Positions 1-5,629 of a DNA stretch of 9,725 nt are shown piece by piece. The stretch is from JBGOTP01 sp041476545 (GTDB lineage: Bacteria > Acidobacteriota > Vicinamibacteria > Vicinamibacterales > CAVVIG01). The notes under the pieces were generated by a model. The model searched no databases and had not been told where the DNA came from. It saw nothing but the letters and a program-made list of their open reading frames with translations. Made by a program: the position numbers and the translations under genes. The stretch is from assembly GCA_041476545.1 (NCBI GenBank), contig JBGOTP010000188.1, positions 1 to 9,725 on the forward strand, written 5' to 3'. Position 1 is the first letter of the stretch, and every line of letters begins with the position of its first letter.

Positions 1-234
1 GACCTTGCAGGCTTCGGACAATCGTCCCGCGTTGAACGCCTGGAACCCCTCGTCAATCAGGTGACGGACTTCGGGACTGCCCTTCGGTCGGTAATAGCGG
101 ATCGGCTTGCCCGAGAGCAACTGCGCGCGGGAGGGTGCCGGCGCACCGGGAGCACGATGCGGCAACTGGGAATCTCCTTCCGCCTCCGCCAGAGGCTGCG
201 GCGGGAAGCGAAATAGCTTAACATCGACGGTCAT
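1..234 (-). CDS. Deoxyhypusine synthase-like protein, N-terminal part (cut by window edge)
   Basis: Reading the reverse complement from the ATG at 234 gives 78 codons with no stop, open at the left edge. About 38 Pro/Ala-rich residues come first. They are followed by a stretch ending in SGKPIRYYRPKGSPEVRHLI (residues 41-60), then DEGFQAFNAGRLSEACKV. From memory, this resembles the start of bacterial deoxyhypusine-synthase-family proteins, where an 'FNA.RL.EAC' helix precedes the NAD-binding Rossmann-like core. The family transfers the aminobutyl group of spermidine, or makes homospermidine in some bacterial members. The NAD site and catalytic lysine lie outside the window, so activity cannot be judged. 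The alternative is a TPR-like helix (AFNAGRLSEACKV), which I think less likely. Its ATG overlaps the divergent ATG at 233, and no good Shine-Dalgarno precedes it, so the start is tentative. Confidence 0.55.
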   Translation of the reverse strand, partial: MTVDVKLFRFPPQPLAEAEGDSQLPHRAPGAPAPSRAQLLSGKPIRYYRPKGSPEVRHLIDEGFQAFNAGRLSEACKV

Positions 235-685
235 GACTGGCGAATCCGCTTGGCTGTGGTGGACCGCGGCCTCGGTGGTGGTCGTGCTCGCACTGGTGTG
301 CTGGTGGGTGTGGCGAAAGGGCCGGCCGTTTGCCCAGGGCGACGTCTTCCGGGCGAGCCGTCTGAGCGGCGGCAACCGTCTCTTTCCGACGCAGGTGCTG
401 GTCACCTCGTCCAACGTGGTGCAGTTCACACCGCGATGGATTGGGCGCCAGGAAGAATCCATTCACATCGCCCATATCTCCTCAGTGAAGATCGATACCC
501 GCGCGCTCTTTTCCGACGTGCTCATCGAAACAAGCGGTGGTGCGAGTCCGATCCGGTGTCACGGGCACAGGAAGGCGGACGCCGTGCGGATGAAAACGCT
601 CATCGAACGCCACCAGCAGGCGTACTACACCACGCCGGGCCGCGCTCCCGGTTCCTCTGTCGAAACGCCTTCCCCCAACCGATAA
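233..685 (+). CDS. Membrane-anchored bacterial PH-like domain protein
   Basis: This gene encodes 150 residues. One strongly hydrophobic helix lies at about residues 7-28 (Trp/Val-rich) and ends in a WRKGR positive patch, which suggests a single-pass protein with a cytoplasmic domain. Residues about 50-128 alternate beta-like strands (FPTQVLVTSSNVVQFTP, then HISSVKIDTRALFSDVLIET) and finish with an alpha helix (KADAVRMKTLIERHQ). That layout is typical of bacterial PH-fold (bPH/DUF304-like) domains, and the assignment rests on pattern, not search. The last 20 residues are Pro/Ser/Thr-rich. The open frame extends upstream to a TTG at 107, but that part lies antisense to the deoxyhypusine-synthase-like gene and reads as Gly/Ala/Cys-rich noise. 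The ATG at 233 directly precedes the membrane helix and is preferred. The sigma-54 activator begins 12 bp downstream, so the two are probably cotranscribed. The specific role is unknown. Confidence 0.72.
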   Translation: MTGESAWLWWTAASVVVVLALVCWWVWRKGRPFAQGDVFRASRLSGGNRLFPTQVLVTSSNVVQFTPRWIGRQEESIHIAHISSVKIDTRALFSDVLIETSGGASPIRCHGHRKADAVRMKTLIERHQQAYYTTPGRAPGSSVETPSPNR

Positions 686-697
686 CCGTAGAGCGAG

Positions 698-2056
698 ATG
701 GACGATGTAATCTTCAGCGCGCGGCGCGCGAGCGGCACAGGCACGATCACCGCTGAGCCGACCGACGCGGCTGCACGATTTCGCTCACTGGTGCAATCCC
801 CGCTGCGCGCGGGCATCCTGCGCTACCTGAATTCGCGTCCCGACGAGGCCTTTGACGTCGAGAAGCTGATGCAGACCTTCGGGCGCCTGCGTCTCGACGT
901 GGAGAACTGCGTCCGGGAACTGGCCGATTTCGGCGTCACCCGGATGCTCCCCGGCACGCCGCCGCAGTATCTCGCGGAGCGCCCCGCGGACGAGGCGATG
1001 GCCGACTTGCTCGATCACTTTCTCGAGCGGACGGCCAACGTCAGCATGGAGGATCAGTCGCCGTCGGTGCAGCGCTTCCGCGAGATGATTGGCCGTGACG
1101 AGAAGATGCTGATCGTGTTCGAGTGGATCCGCACGGCGGCCAAGTCCGACATCTCCGTGCTCATCCTCGGGCCCACTGGCTCCGGCAAGGAAGTCGTCGC
1201 CCGGATGATTCATGAGCTGAGCCGACGCGCCGACGCGAAATTCCAGGCGGTGAACACCGCCGCGCTGCCAGACACACTCTTCGAGTCGGAGATCTTCGGC
1301 TACGAGAAGGGCGCCTTCACCGGCGCTCACGATCGCAAGCCCGGACGGCTCGAACTGGCGAACGACGGTACGCTGTTCCTGGACGAGATCGGCGACATGT
1401 CGCTGATTGCACAGGCCAAGCTCCTGCGCGTGCTCGAAGAACGGCGGTTCGAGCGGCTGGGCGGACACAAGTCGATCTCCGTCGACTTCCGCCTGATTTC
1501 CGCCACCAATCGTCCGCTCGAACAGTTCGTGCGCGACGGGCGTTTCCGCGAGGATCTCTACTATCGCGTGAACGCGTTTGCGATCCGGCTGCCGTCGCTT
1601 CGTGAGCGGCAGGTCGACATTCCGGTGCTGGCTCAGCGGTTTCTGGCGCGCTATTGCGCGGCCCAGGGCATGCCCCTCGACAGCAAGACGTTCTCACCCG
1701 AGTCGATTGAACTGCTCCTCCAGTATCCGTGGCCGGGCAATATCCGCGAACTCGAAAGCACGGTGTGCCGGGCCGCACTGTCCGCCCCCGGTCGAGCCAT
1801 CCGGGCCTCGGATGTCGAGTTCCTGCACGCGACCCTTCCCGCGTCCGCGCCCACCGGCGATCGACTGCCCACGCTGGCGGACTCCGAACGCGCGCACATC
1901 ATCCGCGTCCTCGAGGCCGTGCAGTGGAACAAGAAAGAAGCGGCCCGGGTACTCGACATCAGCCGGGGTACGTTGTACCGGAAGATTCTGGAATACGGTC
2001 TCGAGCCCGAACCGCGATCCGCTGCCGGACGCCGGGCCAAGGACGCCGACGCGTAG
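698..2056 (+). CDS. Sigma-54-dependent AAA+ transcriptional activator with winged-helix-like N-terminus
   Basis: This is a 452-residue bacterial enhancer-binding protein that remodels RNA polymerase-sigma-54 by ATP hydrolysis. Visible motifs are Walker A GPTGSGKE (158-165), the sigma-54-contacting loop GAFTGA (205-210), Walker B LFLDEIGD (226-233), sensor I ISATN (267-271), arginine-finger segment FREDLYYR (283-290), sensor II region WPGNIRELE (345-353), and a Fis-type helix-turn-helix (about 412-430, EAARVLDISRGTLYRKI). All key residues are intact. Unusually, there is no receiver, GAF or PAS domain. Residues about 25-95 look instead like a winged helix (SPLRAGILRYLNSRPDEAF, VEKLMQTFGRLRLDVENCV), joined by a linker with an acidic helix (97-112). 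The input signal is therefore unclear. It follows the PH-like gene by 12 bp and precedes the c-di-GMP gene in the same frame. The ATG at 698 has a weak purine-rich site (GAGCGAG) immediately upstream. Confidence 0.93.
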   Translation: MDDVIFSARRASGTGTITAEPTDAAARFRSLVQSPLRAGILRYLNSRPDEAFDVEKLMQTFGRLRLDVENCVRELADFGVTRMLPGTPPQYLAERPADEAMADLLDHFLERTANVSMEDQSPSVQRFREMIGRDEKMLIVFEWIRTAAKSDISVLILGPTGSGKEVVARMIHELSRRADAKFQAVNTAALPDTLFESEIFGYEKGAFTGAHDRKPGRLELANDGTLFLDEIGDMSLIAQAKLLRVLEERRFERLGGHKSISVDFRLISATNRPLEQFVRDGRFREDLYYRVNAFAIRLPSLRERQVDIPVLAQRFLARYCAAQGMPLDSKTFSPESIELLLQYPWPGNIRELESTVCRAALSAPGRAIRASDVEFLHATLPASAPTGDRLPTLADSERAHIIRVLEAVQWNKKEAARVLDISRGTLYRKILEYGLEPEPRSAAGRRAKDADA

Positions 2057-2071
2057 GGCCTCTGCCACCCC

Positions 2072-3940
2072 GTGCTGTTTCTCGTCCTGCTCCTGCTGTC
2101 GTCGATCGCCTCCGCACTCATGGTCTACATGGGCCGGATTCAGGATCAGCAGCGACACGTCCAGCAGGTTTCGGATCTGCACCTCGCCACCATCGAAGCG
2201 CTGGCGCTCGCCATTGACGCGAAGGACCAGACTGCGCGGAGCCATATCCACCGCGTCCAGGCGTACGCCACCGGCCTCGCTCGTGCGCTGGGCATGCCGG
2301 AGACCGAGATCCAGGGTGTGAAGACGGCCGCGCTGCTGCACGACATCGGCAAGCTGGCGGTGCCCGAGCACATCCTGTCGAAGCCGGGCCCGTTGACGCA
2401 GGAGGAGTTCCAGAAGATTCGCGTTCACCCCCAGGTTGGCGCCGAGATCATCGGCGGCGTGCCGTTCCCCTATCCGGTGGCGCCGCTCATTCTCAGTCAT
2501 CACGAACGCTGGGACGGCAGGGGCTATCCTTCCGGGCTGAAGGGCGATGCGATTCCGCTCGGCGCGCGCATTCTCTCGGTCGTCGACTATTTCGACGCAC
2601 TCGTGTCGGATCGCCCCTATCACAGGGCCATGAGCTTCGACGCGGCGATCGGCCTGCTGCGTCAGGAGAGCGGCAAGGCCCTCGACGCGCGCGTGGTGGC
2701 GGCGTTCATCGAGATGTATCCCGTGCTGGCAGCCGAAGCGGAGGCCACGCAACCGCAGGCTCGAGTGTTGACCCGGGTGCCCGCGCACGCACCGGCCGCG
2801 AAGCCCGCGGTCGGCCTGCTGAACGAGACTCCCGTGCTCACGAGCGTGTTCGAGGACATCGCCCTCGCCCATCGTGAGATCCACGCGTTGTACGAGATCG
2901 CGCAGGCCATTGGCAGCAGCCTCGGCGTCTCCGATACGATGGCGCTCATCTCCGCCAAGCTCAGCAGCATCGTCCCGTTCTCCTGTTGCGCGCTCTTTCT
3001 GTACAACGAAGACACCGAATCACTCCGCTGCCGATTCGCGATCGGCGTCGATTCGGATCTGGTCCATCAGCTGACGGTGAAGAACGGCGACGGCCTGACG
3101 GGCTGGGTCGCGCGCAATCGGCGCCCGCTTGTCAACGCCAGGCCGAACGCCGATTTCGAAGCGGCGGGAATGGCCGTGGAATCGACGCTGCGGTCGGCAC
3201 TCGTCTGTCCGCTGGTCTTCCATGAGCGGTTCATCGGGACCATCGCCGTGTACCACACCGACCCGGCGATCTACACGGACGATCACCGGCGCCTGCTCGA
3301 TCGCATTTCCGAACAGGCGGCCGCCGTCATCTGCAACTCGATCGTGTTCGAACAGACGCAGGAGGATTCGCTGACGGATCCGCTGACGGCGCTGCCGAAC
3401 ACGCGTTTCATGTTCATGCACTTGACGCGCGAACTTGCGCGCGCCCGCCGACTCGAGACCGAGGTCTCGCTGCTCGTCACGGACCTCGACAGTTTCAAGG
3501 AGATCAACGACACGTACGGCCACCATGTCGGCGATCGCGCGCTGCGGGAAGTTGCCGCCGCCCTGCGGACCGGGATTCGACCCTACGACGTCTGCGTCCG
3601 CTACGCGGGTGACGAATTCATCGTCGTCCTGTCCGGGTGCGGAGGCGCGGAAGCCGAGCACAAACGGCTGGAACTGCAGCGCGCCGTTGAGCAGCTGCGA
3701 TTCGAAGGTCGACCCGGTACGATCGTCCCCATTACCATCAGCGTGGGCGCGGCGGTCTTCCCACATGACGGCGATTCGTACGAAATGCTCCTGGCGACCG
3801 CGGACAGCCGCATGTACCGCGACAAGACCCGCCGGAAGGCATTCTACGTTTCCTCGTCTATCCAGTCGGGCCCAAGACCCGCCAGCCCCGTCCAGAGCAA
3901 GGCGATCCCGGTGGCGCCGCCGACGAGCGCCAAGCCCTGA
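2072..3940 (+). CDS. Membrane-anchored HD-GYP / GAF / GGDEF cyclic-di-GMP enzyme
   Basis: This 622-residue protein begins directly with a hydrophobic helix (1-20). The HD-GYP phosphodiesterase domain (about 38-215) has its expected metal ligands and signature: H58, H90-D91 with K94, H119, H143-H144 in HHERWDGRGYP, and D172. A Pro/Ala-rich linker is followed by a GAF sensor domain (about 270-425). A diguanylate cyclase domain (about 430-592) follows, with DLDSFKEINDTYGH (471-484), an RPYD inhibitory site (503-506) correctly spaced from the active loop, and AGDEF (512-516) in place of GGDEF. It may therefore both make and break c-di-GMP, or one half may regulate the other. The start is GTG; an in-frame TAG at 2054-2056 rules out a longer N-terminus. 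Homologues I recall have a multi-helix membrane domain before the last helix, which is absent here. The last 32 codons overlap a minus-strand gene. Confidence 0.93.
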   Translation: MLFLVLLLLSSIASALMVYMGRIQDQQRHVQQVSDLHLATIEALALAIDAKDQTARSHIHRVQAYATGLARALGMPETEIQGVKTAALLHDIGKLAVPEHILSKPGPLTQEEFQKIRVHPQVGAEIIGGVPFPYPVAPLILSHHERWDGRGYPSGLKGDAIPLGARILSVVDYFDALVSDRPYHRAMSFDAAIGLLRQESGKALDARVVAAFIEMYPVLAAEAEATQPQARVLTRVPAHAPAAKPAVGLLNETPVLTSVFEDIALAHREIHALYEIAQAIGSSLGVSDTMALISAKLSSIVPFSCCALFLYNEDTESLRCRFAIGVDSDLVHQLTVKNGDGLTGWVARNRRPLVNARPNADFEAAGMAVESTLRSALVCPLVFHERFIGTIAVYHTDPAIYTDDHRRLLDRISEQAAAVICNSIVFEQTQEDSLTDPLTALPNTRFMFMHLTRELARARRLETEVSLLVTDLDSFKEINDTYGHHVGDRALREVAAALRTGIRPYDVCVRYAGDEFIVVLSGCGGAEAEHKRLELQRAVEQLRFEGRPGTIVPITISVGAAVFPHDGDSYEMLLATADSRMYRDKTRRKAFYVSSSIQSGPRPASPVQSKAIPVAPPTSAKP

Positions 3941-4077
3941 ACCCACCACGCGAAGCCGCCGCCGGAGAACTCCACCCACGCGGCCGGAGCCGCCAGAGCG
4001 AGCCCCAGCACGGCCGACAGGCGTCGCCGGCGAACGAGCCGTAGAAGGGCGCCACGGGTGCGGCGGGTGAGCGACAT
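3844..4077 (-). CDS. Small two-helix membrane protein, unknown function
   Basis: The ATG at 4077 opens 77 codons. The N-terminus is very basic (RRTR, then RRRR at 16-19). Two hydrophobic segments follow at about 20-36 and 44-66 (WWVQGLALVGGATGIALLWT), and the protein ends in GLGPDWIDEET. The basic N-terminus and acidic C-terminus separated by two helices look like a real small inner-membrane protein with both ends in the cytoplasm. It accounts for the stretch 3941-4077, where no convincing plus-strand gene exists. Its 3' 97 bp lie antisense to the C-terminal tail of the HD-GYP/GGDEF gene. I do not recognise a function. No strong Shine-Dalgarno is visible; a CATAAT hexamer on the minus strand at 4101-4106 could be a -10 but has a poor -35. 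The alternative is that it is a chance open frame. Confidence 0.55.
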   Translation of the reverse strand: MSLTRRTRGALLRLVRRRRLSAVLGLALAAPAAWVEFSGGGFAWWVQGLALVGGATGIALLWTGLAGLGPDWIDEET

Positions 4078-4110
4078 GTCCGGCGGCCTACTGGGATACC
4101 ATTATGCGTC

Positions 4111-4812
4111 GTGTTGCTGACGCTGCCGATCCGTGACGTGCTCCGAGCGACACCGCGCTCGAGCGTCATGCGGATCGATTTGCGCGGCGTGCGCTTCCCG
4201 TATCTTCCCGGTCAGGCGGTACGAGTCGCCACGCATGGGCACGAGAAACGACGGCCCTATTCGCTGGCCGCCGCGCCGGAACACTCCGAGCGTCACGACT
4301 GTCTCGAACTGCTGGTCGGCATGAACGCCGAGGGAACGGCCGGACCCCATCTCGTGCTCGATCCGGGCGCGCTTCTCGACGTGGAAGGACCGCTCGGCCG
4401 GTTCACGTTTCCCGACGTTCCCGACGCGGAACGCTTTGTGTTCATCGCCGGCGGCACGGGCATCGCGCCGCTGCGGGCGATGCTGCACCGGGCGCTGGAC
4501 GTCCCGCACCAGGGCATCGGCGTGCTCTACAGCGCCCGCACACTGAGCGACTTTGCGTACGAGAACGAACTACGCGATCTGGCGCGCGGCGGGCGGATCG
4601 AACTTACGCAGACGGTGACTCGCGACATCGCTGGCGAGGAGTGGAGCGGGGCCCGCGGGCGGATCGGACGGGCGGAACTCGCTCCCCTCGTTCACGATCC
4701 GGCGACGCTCTGTTTCATCTGCGGCCCGCCGGCGCTCGTCCACGACATGCCGAAGCTGCTCGGAGAACTCGGCGTTCCATCCGGCCGTATCCGCATCGAA
4801 GAATGGAGCTAG
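4111..4812 (+). CDS. FAD/NAD(P)-binding oxidoreductase of the ferredoxin reductase type
   Basis: This 233-residue flavoprotein has the ferredoxin-NADP reductase fold. Residues 1-100 form the FAD-binding barrel, with the flavin motif RPYS (48-51) and a following GTAGPHL (75-81) that would contact the pyrophosphate. Residues 108-233 form the NAD(P) domain, with GGTGIAP (114-120), LYSART (139-144) and CGPP (204-207). There is no iron-sulfur or globin domain, so it would hand electrons to or from a separate, unidentified partner. The length is slightly short but complete. The start is GTG at 4111 and lacks a convincing Shine-Dalgarno. An ATG at 4104 is out of frame and meets a stop within 11 codons. 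A TACCAT hexamer at 4097-4102 would place transcription close to the GTG. Its stop is 3 bp from the stop of the convergent downstream gene. Confidence 0.88.
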   Translation: MLLTLPIRDVLRATPRSSVMRIDLRGVRFPYLPGQAVRVATHGHEKRRPYSLAAAPEHSERHDCLELLVGMNAEGTAGPHLVLDPGALLDVEGPLGRFTFPDVPDAERFVFIAGGTGIAPLRAMLHRALDVPHQGIGVLYSARTLSDFAYENELRDLARGGRIELTQTVTRDIAGEEWSGARGRIGRAELAPLVHDPATLCFICGPPALVHDMPKLLGELGVPSGRIRIEEWS

Positions 4813-4815
4813 CCG

Positions 4816-5529
4816 CTATCTGGAGCGCTTACGGCCGGTGTCGTGGCGCCGGGAGGAGTGCGACGTCATCCCGTCTTGCGGAGGACGGCCACCTCTCTGG
4901 CGCTGGCCGCCACCGTGTCCCGCGCCGCCGCTCGAAGCTCCGGTCGACCGATTTCCTTGGAACATCTGACCGCCGCGCTGATGCGGACTTCGTGATCGGA
5001 AGGGGTTCGGACGTCCGCCACCTGGTTGACGGATCGTGAAATCGGGCGCCGGACGGGCGGGAGGAGCCTGGCCTTCGTGCCGCGGCAGCGTGGCGCGAAT
5101 AAGCTGGCGATGGACCGGCCCATCCTCGGCTTCTTTCGCCTCACCCGCGTCGTCTAGCGGTTGGTCGGTGACGATGATCGCCTGGTCCAGTCGAGCATCG
5201 GGGACACTCGGTGCACTGGATCCAGCGCGCACGGCCTGATCGAGAACGTTCGCGGCGGGTTCCTCCGAAGGAGCGACCGCCGGTTCGTGCGTCACTCGCT
5301 TGGGGCCGCCAGCGAGGACTTGTGCATACAGGGCGGCGGGCTCTTCTCCTTTTCGTCGCTGTCTCGGCACCTTGGCGTGTTTGTACTCGTGCTCCGTCTC
5401 GCACGTCGTGCAGCGTGTCTGCTTGACGTCGTCGCCAATCATTGCCACCACGGCGTGATTGGTGAGCCTGCGCTCGCGCGGACAGTAGTCGTCAAGAATG
5501 TCACCAAGCCGAAGCTGGCGCTGCTGCAT
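4816..5529 (-). CDS. Hypothetical protein with zinc-ribbon-like N-terminus and disordered RGG-like tail
   Basis: This gene encodes 237 residues. The first 55 look folded and conserved: LGDILDDYCPRERRLTNHAV (8-27) and TRCTTCETEHEYK (38-50), with Cys16, His25, Cys40, Cys43 and His47 as possible zinc ligands. From residue 56 onward it is low-complexity. A basic stretch (RQRRK) is followed by a Pro/Ala/Glu region, then a Gly/Arg/Gln/Ser-rich tail with QPGGGRP, HQRGGQ, GHGGGQRQRGG and a final RRHDTGRKRSR. RGG-type tails often bind RNA, so an RNA- or ribosome-associated role is possible but inferred. I recall similar uncharacterised proteins in Acidobacteriota. A TTG one codon upstream could also start the frame, but ATG 5529 has GGGAG six bases before it and is preferred. 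A promoter-like sequence lies about 60 bp upstream. Confidence 0.72.
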   Translation of the reverse strand: MQQRQLRLGDILDDYCPRERRLTNHAVVAMIGDDVKQTRCTTCETEHEYKHAKVPRQRRKGEEPAALYAQVLAGGPKRVTHEPAVAPSEEPAANVLDQAVRAGSSAPSVPDARLDQAIIVTDQPLDDAGEAKEAEDGPVHRQLIRATLPRHEGQAPPARPAPDFTIRQPGGGRPNPFRSRSPHQRGGQMFQGNRSTGASSGGAGHGGGQRQRGGRPPQDGMTSHSSRRHDTGRKRSR

Positions 5530-5535
5530 CAAGAA

Positions 5536-5540
5536 CTCCC
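5536..5540 (-). promoter_or_regulatory. Shine-Dalgarno of the zinc-ribbon-like gene
   Basis: On the minus strand GGGAG is followed by six bases (TTCTTG) and then ATG at 5529. This favours that ATG over the TTG at 5532. Confidence 0.5.
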
Positions 5541-5586
5541 GCAGGAACCTCGCTGGAGGGGAAGAGCGTGCCGAAAGGCGGGCGCC

Positions 5587-5616
5587 ATGTTAGCAGAGCT
5601 GCATTTGCCGTGGCAA
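5587..5616 (-). promoter_or_regulatory. Candidate sigma-70-type promoter for the zinc-ribbon-like gene
   Basis: On the minus strand TTGCCA (5616-5611, 5 of 6 to the -35 consensus) and TAACAT (5592-5587, 4 of 6 to the -10) are separated by 18 bp. Predicted transcription would start near 5580 and give a leader of about 50 nt before ATG 5529. It lies in the 100-bp gap between argH and this gene, so the gene is probably transcribed apart from argRH. Seen by eye only. Confidence 0.35.
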
Positions 5617-5629
5617 GCCGGCGTGGCGG

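Noticed and set aside
107..232. TTG-started extension of the PH-like gene
   Set aside because: It lies antisense to the deoxyhypusine-synthase-like gene, reads as Gly/Ala/Cys-rich noise, and the ATG at 233 directly precedes the membrane helix.
1694..2884. 396-codon minus-strand open frame
   Set aside because: It is antisense to the sigma-54 activator and the HD-GYP domain, both with intact motifs. It is Arg/His/Gln-rich with no recognisable domain, as expected for a GC-rich shadow.
3020..3979. 319-codon minus-strand open frame
   Set aside because: Shadow of the GAF-GGDEF region; Arg/Val/Asp-rich with no domain.
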